From: Occallatibacter riparius
Lineage (GTDB): Bacteria > Acidobacteriota > Terriglobia > Terriglobales > Acidobacteriaceae
Length of the DNA stretch: 64,000 nucleotides
Reading direction: 5' to 3'
Assembly (NCBI RefSeq): GCF_025264625.1
Contig: NZ_CP093313.1
Span: forward strand, 3,472,001 to 3,536,000
Shown here one piece after another: positions 46,732-55,313 of the stretch (position 1 is the first letter of the stretch; every line of letters starts with the position of its first letter). The notes beneath the pieces are model-generated. The model had not been told where the DNA came from. It ran no database searches and worked only from the letters and a program-made list of their open reading frames with translations. The translations under genes were made by a program, and so were the position numbers.

Positions 46732-48541
46732 CTACCAGAGAAGTTCCAGGGAATACGACCGTGAAGGGAACGTCGCCGGAGATCGAACTTGCTTCCCATC
46801 GCGATAGAGGTACGGTAAGCATCGTGCCAGGGAAACCACCGCAGTTACCGGGGCAAAAATCGATGGTATCCACCACCGTGAAGGTGAGAGACGGTGTCAG
46901 CAGCAGAGTGCCGTCCGTATTCTGGATAACGTTGACAGTGCCTGTCACGCTTCGGGCATCATTGATCGCGCCCTCGGTGTTCCTTCCGACTCTGCACGAT
47001 TCCTGAGTTTTGCCGATGCCGCCCGCAATCAATCCGGGCACGGTAAAGGGGTCAGTGAAAACCATCTCTCTTTCCAGCATGGCGTTGACGGTAGCGGGGT
47101 CGAGGACGCTGAAGATGTTGACGTCGATGAAGTTTCGTCCGGGAGGGAAGGTGGGCGGCGATGTTCGGAAGGCGTCTTGCAGCATCGCCCGGATCCGTTC
47201 GCTCATGGCGCGCGTCGTAAGCGAGCGAGTAAAGTCTTCTGCGTATGTCGCGCTGATGTCTCCCGCGGGGGCGGGGTTCCAAACAAAGGCGTTGAAGAGC
47301 GGCAGCGCTCTGCTGTTCGCACTCCCAATTCTGGATAAAACCGTTGCAGCATTAGCGGCACGGTCGGCGATGGCCTCAGCCTGCGTGGCGAACGGCCTGC
47401 AATAGTCATCGGGGCAGTCTGGATTCCTAGCGCAAGCGGTTCCTGAAGATTGCTGCTGCGCGGGAGGCGGGTCGTGGTGTTCCGGAGGTGGTGGGGCACC
47501 GGGGAGGAAGAGAGTAACGCGGCGGTTCGAGGCTTCCGCTCCGAAGTCGGTTGTCTCTCCCTGCATATATGCATCGATTTGTCCTTCCGGAATGCCTGGG
47601 CCGGGGTCGGCAGACGGGCTGATCATTTCAGCTTTGACCGCACTCACCCGATCGCAGGAGAGACGCCAATTCAGGGCCTGGTCACCCGGCTCGCTGGCGA
47701 ACCCATCGATACGAACCCTTGGGCGTGTCCCGGCCGCTCTCCAGTTCACGACGAAATTGGCGATTTTACCTGTCGCGGTACTGTCGAGCGAGGAGCTGTT
47801 GTTGGCAAAGAGAACAAAGTCGGTAGCCGGAGGAGCAGCCGCCTGGGGCACAGTGCAACTCAGAACCTGCGGTATCTGGCTGGTGTCACCGAGGCGGCGC
47901 AGGCTTGCGTTGTCACTGTCGCCCTTCTGCTGAATCACATGAGCTAACTCATGTGCGAGCAGGCTTCTTCCGGACTCAGTATGAGGCGCGTAGCTGCCGG
48001 AGCCGAAAACGATATCGTTGCCGACCGTGTACGCAAGAGCCCGCACGGCCGCGGCTGACCGGGCTGCGTCTTCGCCCGTGTGGATGCGCACGTCTGTGAA
48101 ATCCTGATTGAATCGGGGCTCGAGAAAAGCCCGCGCCGAGCGGTCAAGAGAGTGCCCAGGCGAGCGAAGGACATCGTGCACTATAGGAGGGGCTTCGCCA
48201 TCCGCTAGCGTGCCTAGGGTTTTCCGTCGGACCGTCTTCTCTTCTTCATCGCACTCCTTGCATTTCCTGCTGATCTGCCGAATTGACGGCATTGTTACGG
48301 GGGGTGGCGAGGTCATGCGCATTACGTGGCTGGCGGCACGATCTGCTTCGGCTTCCAGCGGATCGTTTGCCGCGCCGATCTGGAGACCAGAATGCGAGGG
48401 CCGCGGATTCCGCGATAGACGGCGCAATGCGGCCTGATTGCCGAAGTACTTTTCAGCAGGAGCGGCAACGTTGGCGGCCTGATCAGGCGTTTGCGCCGCG
48501 TGATCTTGCGAGGCGCATGGCGATTGAGCGCGGGTTCTCAT
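46709..48541 (-). CDS. eCIS core (DUF4157) protein with OmpA-like domain
   Basis: A 610-residue candidate cargo of the contractile injection system. Residues 34-46 (GNQAALRRLSRN) match the N-terminal motif of its two neighbours; NDPLEAEADRAA is at about 59-70. The linker has CKEC at about 94-97 and the eCIS core domain covers about 115-210, ending in HELAHVIQQ (H197, H201), a zincin-like HExxH. An OmpA-like domain follows at about 240-345 (FANNSSSLD, RVRIDGFASEPG, EASNRRVTLFL). The C-terminal 240 residues, with several cysteines, are unknown. Last of three tandem cargo-like genes. GGAGG lies about 12 nt before the ATG. Confidence 0.85.
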   Translation of the reverse strand: MRTRAQSPCASQDHAAQTPDQAANVAAPAEKYFGNQAALRRLSRNPRPSHSGLQIGAANDPLEAEADRAASHVMRMTSPPPVTMPSIRQISRKCKECDEEEKTVRRKTLGTLADGEAPPIVHDVLRSPGHSLDRSARAFLEPRFNQDFTDVRIHTGEDAARSAAAVRALAYTVGNDIVFGSGSYAPHTESGRSLLAHELAHVIQQKGDSDNASLRRLGDTSQIPQVLSCTVPQAAAPPATDFVLFANNSSSLDSTATGKIANFVVNWRAAGTRPRVRIDGFASEPGDQALNWRLSCDRVSAVKAEMISPSADPGPGIPEGQIDAYMQGETTDFGAEASNRRVTLFLPGAPPPPEHHDPPPAQQQSSGTACARNPDCPDDYCRPFATQAEAIADRAANAATVLSRIGSANSRALPLFNAFVWNPAPAGDISATYAEDFTRSLTTRAMSERIRAMLQDAFRTSPPTFPPGRNFIDVNIFSVLDPATVNAMLEREMVFTDPFTVPGLIAGGIGKTQESCRVGRNTEGAINDARSVTGTVNVIQNTDGTLLLTPSLTFTVVDTIDFCPGNCGGFPGTMLTVPLSRWEASSISGDVPFTVVFPGTSLVGAYDSED

Positions 48542-48586
48542 AATGTAGACGACCCTCCAAAGGGGAAGAACGGTCGTTGATGAAAG

Positions 48587-49477
48587 CTAAACGATTCCGG
48601 TGCACTTGCAATATCGATTTCCGAGGCACGCACACAAGGCGCATTTTGATTGCGGCAGACAGTCATTGCGATCACCTTTGCAATCGTCGATGATCTTCTT
48701 GCTGGCCTCGAGGCAATCCATCATGTTTGGCGCCTCATTGCTGTCTTTCGTGGTGTTGCAAAGCTCGATGCCGGCTCCGCGATCACAGGGGAATGCAGGC
48801 ATGTTGAGATCGGGGTAGGTGCCGGGCTGCCTTTGAACGCGAGGGCAGGCCGCTGCGTTGGATTCGCCTTTGTGATCCGCACCGCCCTGCTGTGCAACAT
48901 GCGCGAGCTCATGCGCGATGAGGCGATTGGGACCGGCACTGGCTCCGGGACCCAGCACGATGTCAGAGCCAGTGGCGTAAGCCAGCGCGTTGACAGAGGC
49001 TGCCGATTGTCGCGCGACCGTATCCGAGTGCACGCGCACGCTGCTGAAATCCATGCCAAAGCGCGGTTCGAAGAAAGCCCGCGTGGGGGCGTCGAGAGGC
49101 TGTCCGGGTGAGCTGAGAGCCTGGCTTACGATGGGAGGCGCGACGCCCTTGGCCTGAGCCGTGCCGTTGTTCTTAGTTTGGACTTTGTCTTCTTCCTCGC
49201 ATGCGGCGCACTTGCGTTGAATAGTGTCCGCCGGTGCAGGGCCGGTCATGCGCATCACGTGGTCGGCGGTGCGATCGGCTTCGGCTTCGAGGGGGTCGTT
49301 GACCGCGCCGACCTGGAGGCTGCGCTGAATGCTGGGCGTGGTGCGCGAGAGGCGGCGCAGCATCGCCTGATTGCCGAGGCATGGAACTGGGCGCGAGACA
49401 GGCGGAGTGGTTCTTACCGCCTGTTGCGGCGCCGGCTTGCGGTAGAGCGAACGGGTTGGAGCTAAAGAGTAGCGCAT
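48587..49477 (-). CDS. eCIS core (DUF4157) protein with Cys-rich tail
   Basis: A 296-residue protein, the smallest of three tandem eCIS-core proteins. The shared motif GNQAMLRRLSR lies at about 35-45, NDPLEAEADRTADHVMRM at about 60-77, CAAC at about 90-93, and the core domain ends in HELAHVAQQ (H189, H193). The C-terminal region from about 211 has eleven cysteines within 82 residues (including CALCAC and YCKCTGIV), suggesting a compact disulfide-rich or metal-binding cargo domain. No family recognised for it. ATG 49477, after AGGTG, is chosen over GTG 49483. Confidence 0.85.
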   Translation of the reverse strand: MRYSLAPTRSLYRKPAPQQAVRTTPPVSRPVPCLGNQAMLRRLSRTTPSIQRSLQVGAVNDPLEAEADRTADHVMRMTGPAPADTIQRKCAACEEEDKVQTKNNGTAQAKGVAPPIVSQALSSPGQPLDAPTRAFFEPRFGMDFSSVRVHSDTVARQSAASVNALAYATGSDIVLGPGASAGPNRLIAHELAHVAQQGGADHKGESNAAACPRVQRQPGTYPDLNMPAFPCDRGAGIELCNTTKDSNEAPNMMDCLEASKKIIDDCKGDRNDCLPQSKCALCACLGNRYCKCTGIV

Positions 49478-49620
49478 AGTCACCTGAACTGAGTCAGCAG
49501 GCTAGACCGCTGACCATTCATTTCGGCCTCATTCGGTTCCGGATTCGTCTCTGCCGCAGACAATGCTGAGCCCTCAACGATGCTTCATACTCCCTCGAAC
49601 TTGCGGGTTTTGCTGCGTCG

Positions 49621-51885
49621 TCATCTTGTTGGGGGCGGTGGTGTTGGGGCGGTGACGCCCGCGGCTGGCGGTGCGACGATACCCGGGTAAAGCGCGGCAT
49701 GAACTCGGCTTTGCTGCACGCTCGAGCTCATGTCATCGACGTGCGATTTGGTGGCAGTCTGAAGGGCCGTGCGCTCGGCGTCGTTGACTATTCCCTTACA
49801 GATGCTCTCGAATGCGGCGATATCCTCATCGCTGATCCAGCCTTCCAGCAACCGATTGAGCAGACGGGCTTTCTCCGCGGTGGCGATCTTCTGGAAGTCG
49901 GCCGTAGTATGAGCCGCTACCCAGGTGCGAATGTCGGAGTCGGAGGTCAGGTGACGGGTGGGCACATCCTGATCGAGATAGCCCTCCTTGAGGGTATTGG
50001 GATTGTCGGCAGTGGTGGCGCCGTGACCAACGGAGCCCTTCGCCGGGGGCGGGGTCTGGCCGGCCCTCTTGGCGATCTCCACGGCAGCGGTGGTGCAGTT
50101 CCATTTGAAGAGGTCGTAGGGTGGGGTGCCCTTGCACAGGAGTTGCGCGAATTGGAGAGCCGCCGTGTGTTGGGCCTGCGTAAGGGTGTACTTCTTGGAG
50201 TAATCCACGCAGGAGGCGTGAGCGGTGTCAGGGTGGACGACGCACCCCGGAACAGAGGTGTGAATCACATCTGGCTTTTGAAGTGGGTTGGGATAGAACC
50301 CATACGAATACTTGGCTCCGTTCGACTCGGTGAAGACAAGATAGGTGTGGCCGACGTCGTCGCCACTCATGATGTCGTCGGAAGACTCGACATCGGTATC
50401 GATGTTCAGTTCGAGCTGCCAGTTCGTCGATGCGCCGGAGCCGGCCGCAACGTCAGGTGTTTCGCAGGCAGTACCGTAAGCGCATGACCAGACTCCGCCG
50501 CAGTGACCTGGCTTTGGCGCGCGGCTGAGAGTCGGTTCTGGGCTGGTATCAGAGTCGCCAGACTGCTGGACTACGTGGGCCAGTTCATGCGCTAGAAGGT
50601 GGGTGGGGCTGCTGGTTTCGCCTGCGCCGAGGACGATGTGATTGCCGGTAGCGTAGGCGCGGGCGTTGACCGCGTCAGCCGATTGCGCAGCGAGCGAGTC
50701 TTTGTGGATTCGCACCTGGCTGAAGTCTGCGTCGAAGCGCTTCTCGAAGAATGCGCGCGTGTTGGTATCAAGTGCCTGGCCCGGCGAACTGAGCGCATGG
50801 CTGACGATGGGAGGCGCGTTGCCCTCGGCTTCGCCTTGACCGTTGCTCTTGGTGCGGACCTTATCTTCTTCTTCGCAGGCAGCGCACTTGCGTTGAAGGA
50901 TGCCCTCGGACGCGGGAGCGGGCATGCGCATTACCTGATCGGCGGCGCGATCGGCTTCGGCTTCGAGGGGATCGGTGGTGGATCCGACCTTGAGCTTGGG
51001 TTGAACGGAGTCGGGCGTCGTAGAAGGACGGTACGGTGCTTTGGCGCCGAACTTGAGTGTGAAGGAGAGGCCGCCGCCGCTGAAGTCGGGAAGCAGAACG
51101 CCATCGAGTTCGTAGGAGATGCCTCCGCCCGCGGTCTTGCCAGACATTCCTTTGGCGATTTTGGCGGCGAAGTCGGGCGCGATGTACTTCGAGAAGATGC
51201 CCCAGCATGCGCCCACCAGCTTGCCTTTGTCCAACTGGTATGCGGAGGGAAGCTTGCCCGTCATGGAGTAGTTGATGAGCTCTCCAGCCTGGATTGACTG
51301 CTGCAGGGCTGAAGGGGATGCGTCGTATGGATTCGACGTCTTCATGTCCGGAAAGCCGAGACGCAGGCCAAGGCTGAGGTTGCCGAAATCCTTTAGCGAA
51401 AGCCGCGAAGGTGCGTCGGGCGCGGGTGCGGCTGGGGCTGGTGTGGGAGCGGAAGGCGGCGGAGTGGAAGTGCCGGCGGTTGGACCTGCGGGCGCGGGAG
51501 ATGGACCGGCGGGTGCGGGTGTCGCTGCGCCTGAGCCGGGGGCGGGGGGCTGAAGTCCGGGCATGAGCACCTGCAGCAGCGTGGTGTTGCCCTTCAGGAT
51601 TTCGTCCCAGGGGATGGTGAGTTTGACCTCATCGGTTTTTCCCGCATCAGGTGTGGGGCTGGGTGCAGGGCCGGCAGCGGGAGTTGCGGGTGCTGGCGGG
51701 GTCTTCTTTGCGTCGGCCGGTGGGTCGCGACGGACTACAGGGCCGCTGCGCGACAACTGGCGCAGCAATGCACGATTGCCTGAATAGGCAGGTTCGGCCG
51801 AATGCGATTGTCGGTCTGGGGAACGGTGCAGTCGCTGCGCGATGTTGGGCGCAGGCGTGCGAAGGCGGTTGGCGGCTTTCAGCAT
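49621..51885 (-). CDS. eCIS core (DUF4157) protein with candidate cysteine hydrolase domain
   Basis: A 754-residue, likely effector, protein. Shared motif GNRALLRQLSR at about 36-46; a Pro/Ala-rich linker at 53-160; a beta-rich domain of unknown type at 160-285; DPLEAEADRAADQVMRM at about 305-321; CAAC at 334-337; core ending in HELAHVVQQ (H433, H437). The C-terminal domain (about 490-610) has GHTYLVF (H513) and FKWNCTTAAVEIA (C597), the His-then-Cys order of permuted NlpC/P60 or LRAT-like cysteine hydrolases. That assignment is inferred from motifs only. Three Pro-rich residues end the protein. Start ATG 51885 lacks a strong ribosome site. Confidence 0.82.
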   Translation of the reverse strand: MLKAANRLRTPAPNIAQRLHRSPDRQSHSAEPAYSGNRALLRQLSRSGPVVRRDPPADAKKTPPAPATPAAGPAPSPTPDAGKTDEVKLTIPWDEILKGNTTLLQVLMPGLQPPAPGSGAATPAPAGPSPAPAGPTAGTSTPPPSAPTPAPAAPAPDAPSRLSLKDFGNLSLGLRLGFPDMKTSNPYDASPSALQQSIQAGELINYSMTGKLPSAYQLDKGKLVGACWGIFSKYIAPDFAAKIAKGMSGKTAGGGISYELDGVLLPDFSGGGLSFTLKFGAKAPYRPSTTPDSVQPKLKVGSTTDPLEAEADRAADQVMRMPAPASEGILQRKCAACEEEDKVRTKSNGQGEAEGNAPPIVSHALSSPGQALDTNTRAFFEKRFDADFSQVRIHKDSLAAQSADAVNARAYATGNHIVLGAGETSSPTHLLAHELAHVVQQSGDSDTSPEPTLSRAPKPGHCGGVWSCAYGTACETPDVAAGSGASTNWQLELNIDTDVESSDDIMSGDDVGHTYLVFTESNGAKYSYGFYPNPLQKPDVIHTSVPGCVVHPDTAHASCVDYSKKYTLTQAQHTAALQFAQLLCKGTPPYDLFKWNCTTAAVEIAKRAGQTPPPAKGSVGHGATTADNPNTLKEGYLDQDVPTRHLTSDSDIRTWVAAHTTADFQKIATAEKARLLNRLLEGWISDEDIAAFESICKGIVNDAERTALQTATKSHVDDMSSSVQQSRVHAALYPGIVAPPAAGVTAPTPPPPTR

Positions 51886-52130
51886 TGCGCGTGCCCGGTT
51901 CCTTGTTGCTTGTCATATTGCCGCAACGGGAACTGATTGTGTCCAGGTGAAATGGAGTGTACGAGTTTGCGCGCAGGGCAAGACTCAATAGAAGCGAAGG
52001 ATATGCCTGGCTCTGCTTTTTGGGATGCCTGCATAAGTCTCGCTCCGGATCGAGCTCACTCGTTTCCAGATCCTCCGCATAACTGCGCGCTCAGGCCATC
52101 GATCCGGCGAAGTTACTCGGAACCGAAAAT

Positions 52131-52161
52131 GGAAAAAGGAGCTGTTAGACAGCCCCTTTCC
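52131..52161 (-). terminator. Probable terminator between structural and cargo genes
   Basis: On the leftward strand GGAAAGGGGCTG can pair with CAGCTCCTTTTTCC across a 5-base loop; the stem ends in a T-run. It lies about 135 bp after the stop of the fibre-like gene. The rest of the gap 51886-52295 shows no gene. Confidence 0.5.
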
Positions 52162-52295
52162 TTGTTTGCTCCAACAGGCGTCGAACCTTCTAACGTGCAA
52201 CGCACGCTATCCTCTCCGGAGGTGAGAGCAGTCAAGTAAAGGTACTGTGATTTCAAAGATGAAGTCAACATCTATCTTGCGTTGATTTCACCGCA

Positions 52296-55286
52296 TCAAG
52301 GGACATTGTCAGTGACCCTAAAAGGCCCGGTCCAGTTGGTCGAAGTTGAGACGTTGTCGGCGGCCTTCCACAGGTAACCTGCGGGAGCCTGCCTGGTGTT
52401 GGCCTGCACGAAGATGCCGAGCGTGAAGCGAAGCATTGCGTTGCGTTCGACGAGCACGCGACGGCCGAGGACACCTATTACCTTGATGGCGTAAATATCC
52501 TGGCCGGCGTTGGCTCCCCGGATAAGCTCCACGTGATTGTCATTGATAACTGCGCTTTCAACGCCGCCCAGAAAGATGCCGTGACGGTCGCCGGTCATCT
52601 CCGGCGTGAGGCGGACGATGACGGTGTTGCCAGAGATCTGCACTACGCTCGCCTGCAAGCCGGAGACATAGGGAACAGCCTTGCGGTTGCTGAGGCCCAC
52701 ATGGATTCCCTGCGCGGTGCCGTCGATGGTGTTATTCAAGATGCGGACGTCATTGGCTACGCTGCCGGCTATGACGATGCCCTGTGAAGAGGTCGAGTAG
52801 AGGGCGGGCAGAAGGTTGCTGACGTAGTTCCGGAAGCCCGGCGCGACGGAGTCGGGAGCCTTGAACGCCGCTTCCGCTATCTGGTGCACTGCGGTGTGCA
52901 CTTGGCCTGCGGTGCTGGACTCATTGAGGTTGGCTTTGCGAAGAGCGTCGGTCCAGACGTTGGTGAGTTTGTCGCTGCTGATCATCTGCAGCTTGAGATT
53001 GCCAAAGGAGGCGGTAACGTGAGCGCGGCCTACGTCGCCCAAGTTGACATGAGGCAGTGCGGAGATTTGGAACTGGGCGCCGGTTGCCTGAGCGTTGGGT
53101 GCGACATCGGCTTGCTTTTCCTGGGGTGCGGCTTCCGGCGCGGCATTCGCGGGCAGAGCAGCCTTCTCAGGTGCAGGCGCTGAAAGGGGCGCGTTCGCCT
53201 GGGTGGTTGTAGCAGCGTCGGTCTTCTTGCGGAGGAGCCGGCGCTTGTCTCTTGTCGTGGTGGCGGGTGCGGTGCTGATGATGGACATCCCGTGGATGAG
53301 CTGTTTCTTCAAGCGCGACGAGAGGTAGACATTGTCGCGGAGATCGCTGTATTTGATGTTTCGCAGTATCGGGGCGGTGATGAGGTAGTTGCCCTCGATC
53401 TGCGCGCGATCGGCGTTCACTACCAGTATTCCGACCTGAAAGTGCCCTACCCGAAACTCGCTGTTGAGGATGCGCAGGTTGTAGTGTCTCTGCGCAAAGC
53501 GCGGGAGGTCGACTGCATTTGTCAGCGTGGTGGCAGCCGGAGCAGGGTTGTACACGGCGATGCAGGAAGCGGCGCGCAGGTCGGCATCAGCGCAGACCAC
53601 GATGACGCGTTCGATGTCCACCTGTTCGCAAGCGCGAATGGTGATCGCACCCTGAAGTCCGACAGTGGCGGCATTGTTGGAGAAACCGGCCGCCCCGGCG
53701 GCGACGGCGATATCGGACAACACGACGTTGGGACAGTTGTCGAATTCGAATACCACTTCGAGGCTAGTCCCAAGAATTTGAGTTCCCGCGCCTGCCCCGG
53801 TGATCTTGACGCCGATGCGGGAGAAGACGATGGTGCTGTTCGCCTTGTAGGCGCCCGGCTGGAAGCAGATGCTGAGCGCCTTAGCGTTTGCCATAGCTGC
53901 TTTGAGCACAGTGGCCCAGTCCTCATTTGGGCTCAGGGTCAACTCGCAGCAGGTGCAGTCGCCGGCATCGATGAGCGGCTTGAAGTGATTGCGGCAATCG
54001 TCGAGGATCTGCCATGATGCCGCCGCGGCGCCGGCGACTTGTTGCACGACGGCCAGATCGCAAAGCCATTGGCGCGGACCGTCGGGGAGCTGTTGTCCCT
54101 CGAGGTAGCGCTGAGGGTAGACGCTTTGTGGAGTGTTGGGCCGGACGGCGAAGCACCAGTAGGGGCGGGATGCGAGCGGGGCCGGGGGCAGAGCTGCCAT
54201 CTTGATTGTGACGGCAAGGCCGGAGTCGGAGTCGAGCTGTACGGCCGTGCCGGAGGTGAACGATGCGGTGCCCTGCCACAGGCGGACGAACACCGTGTGA
54301 GTGTCGCTGGGCAGCGTGGTGCCGGAGGGTAGAGTCAACTGCTGCGAGGCGGGATCGTAGATGGTTCCGGCGCCGAGGGTGACGATCGTTCCATCCGGCG
54401 CAGCGACGTAGTTCTGTTCAGCGGCTTTGCCCAGCACCATGGTCGTGCGCAGGATTTCGATCACCTGCTTCGGTTGCGGGGTGTGCGCTGCGTCAATGGG
54501 CGCCTGAGTCAACTTGAGTACGTTGGAGCTGACCACCTTAGCGCGATACAGGAACGAAGCGTTGTTCCAACCCCAAAGCAATGTGCCGTGGTTTCCGGAG
54601 AAGCTAGAGACGGCGACGCGCACGAGTTGGTTGTCCGAGCCTAGATAGCCGCCCTGCGCGGGAGGACAGCAGGGATTGGTCGATTGCTTGGGCGGGAAGA
54701 AGCTCACACCAAGGGTGGCGGCGTACTTCAGCTCGCGCGTTGCCGGGTCCAGGAGCAGGCCCTTGCTCTGAAGGTTCTTTTCGAGATCCGCTTCCGCGGC
54801 GGCGCAGTCCGAGTCAGTAGTGGGAAGGAGCACGAGATGCTGCATCAGGCGCGTGCGCGCGGACGTGTCGGGGCCGCCGAGGGCGACTTCGCGCAGGGCT
54901 TGATCTTCAGTGGCGGAGATGCTCTGCTCGGTGACGAGCAGGGCGGCAAGTGCGTTCCCCTGGATGGTGGTCTGCTGCGGCTGATCGAGCCACTCGGGCT
55001 GATTGCTGAAGGGAACGGGCTGGTCATTGTGCAGGCGCCAGCCGCCGACGTACATCGTGCCCTTCGAAGCGACGAGACCGTCGGTTGCGTTCCAGGAGAC
55101 CTTATATCCGTCATCCGGTGTGCCAGCGGGGCCGACGACCTCGATTGTCTCTACACGGAGGGCTTCACTGGCGATGGCGGATTCTTCGTTGACATCCGCT
55201 TCGAGCGTGACCCGTCCCTGTTGAGCGACGACCGATCGATAGCCGCGCGATGGATCAAAACTGATACGTGCAAGATCGCTTCCCAC
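52296..55286 (-). CDS. DUF6519/beta-helix fibre-like protein of the eCIS
   Basis: A 996-residue protein. The N-terminal stretch ARISFDPSRGYRSVVAQQGR and LEADVNEE marks the DUF6519 domain often found in contractile-injection loci. From about residue 460 come right-handed beta-helix repeats (GVKITGAGAGTQILG, NVVLSDIAVAAG, NRILNSEFRVGHFQ-like coils, VRILNNTIDGTAQGIHVG, VINDNHVELI). An Ala/Pro/Lys/Glu-rich spacer near 690-760 divides the helix. Such proteins may act as tail fibres or surface decoration that bind target cells. The GTG at 55286 follows AAGGAG at 7 nt. Confidence 0.8.
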   Translation of the reverse strand: MGSDLARISFDPSRGYRSVVAQQGRVTLEADVNEESAIASEALRVETIEVVGPAGTPDDGYKVSWNATDGLVASKGTMYVGGWRLHNDQPVPFSNQPEWLDQPQQTTIQGNALAALLVTEQSISATEDQALREVALGGPDTSARTRLMQHLVLLPTTDSDCAAAEADLEKNLQSKGLLLDPATRELKYAATLGVSFFPPKQSTNPCCPPAQGGYLGSDNQLVRVAVSSFSGNHGTLLWGWNNASFLYRAKVVSSNVLKLTQAPIDAAHTPQPKQVIEILRTTMVLGKAAEQNYVAAPDGTIVTLGAGTIYDPASQQLTLPSGTTLPSDTHTVFVRLWQGTASFTSGTAVQLDSDSGLAVTIKMAALPPAPLASRPYWCFAVRPNTPQSVYPQRYLEGQQLPDGPRQWLCDLAVVQQVAGAAAASWQILDDCRNHFKPLIDAGDCTCCELTLSPNEDWATVLKAAMANAKALSICFQPGAYKANSTIVFSRIGVKITGAGAGTQILGTSLEVVFEFDNCPNVVLSDIAVAAGAAGFSNNAATVGLQGAITIRACEQVDIERVIVVCADADLRAASCIAVYNPAPAATTLTNAVDLPRFAQRHYNLRILNSEFRVGHFQVGILVVNADRAQIEGNYLITAPILRNIKYSDLRDNVYLSSRLKKQLIHGMSIISTAPATTTRDKRRLLRKKTDAATTTQANAPLSAPAPEKAALPANAAPEAAPQEKQADVAPNAQATGAQFQISALPHVNLGDVGRAHVTASFGNLKLQMISSDKLTNVWTDALRKANLNESSTAGQVHTAVHQIAEAAFKAPDSVAPGFRNYVSNLLPALYSTSSQGIVIAGSVANDVRILNNTIDGTAQGIHVGLSNRKAVPYVSGLQASVVQISGNTVIVRLTPEMTGDRHGIFLGGVESAVINDNHVELIRGANAGQDIYAIKVIGVLGRRVLVERNAMLRFTLGIFVQANTRQAPAGYLWKAADNVSTSTNWTGPFRVTDNVP

Positions 55287-55313
55287 AGTGTCACTCCTTC
55301 TTGCTGGACGTGC

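Noticed and set aside
46464..46799. A 111-codon leftward frame across the end of the last cargo gene
   Set aside because: It lies mostly out of frame with both the cargo gene and the recognisable remnant peptide, and is Arg/Pro-rich without a domain.
52165..52235. tRNA-like fragment on the leftward strand (GGTTCGACGCC)
   Set aside because: Only a T-loop-like stretch is present. No acceptor, D or anticodon stems can be formed around it.
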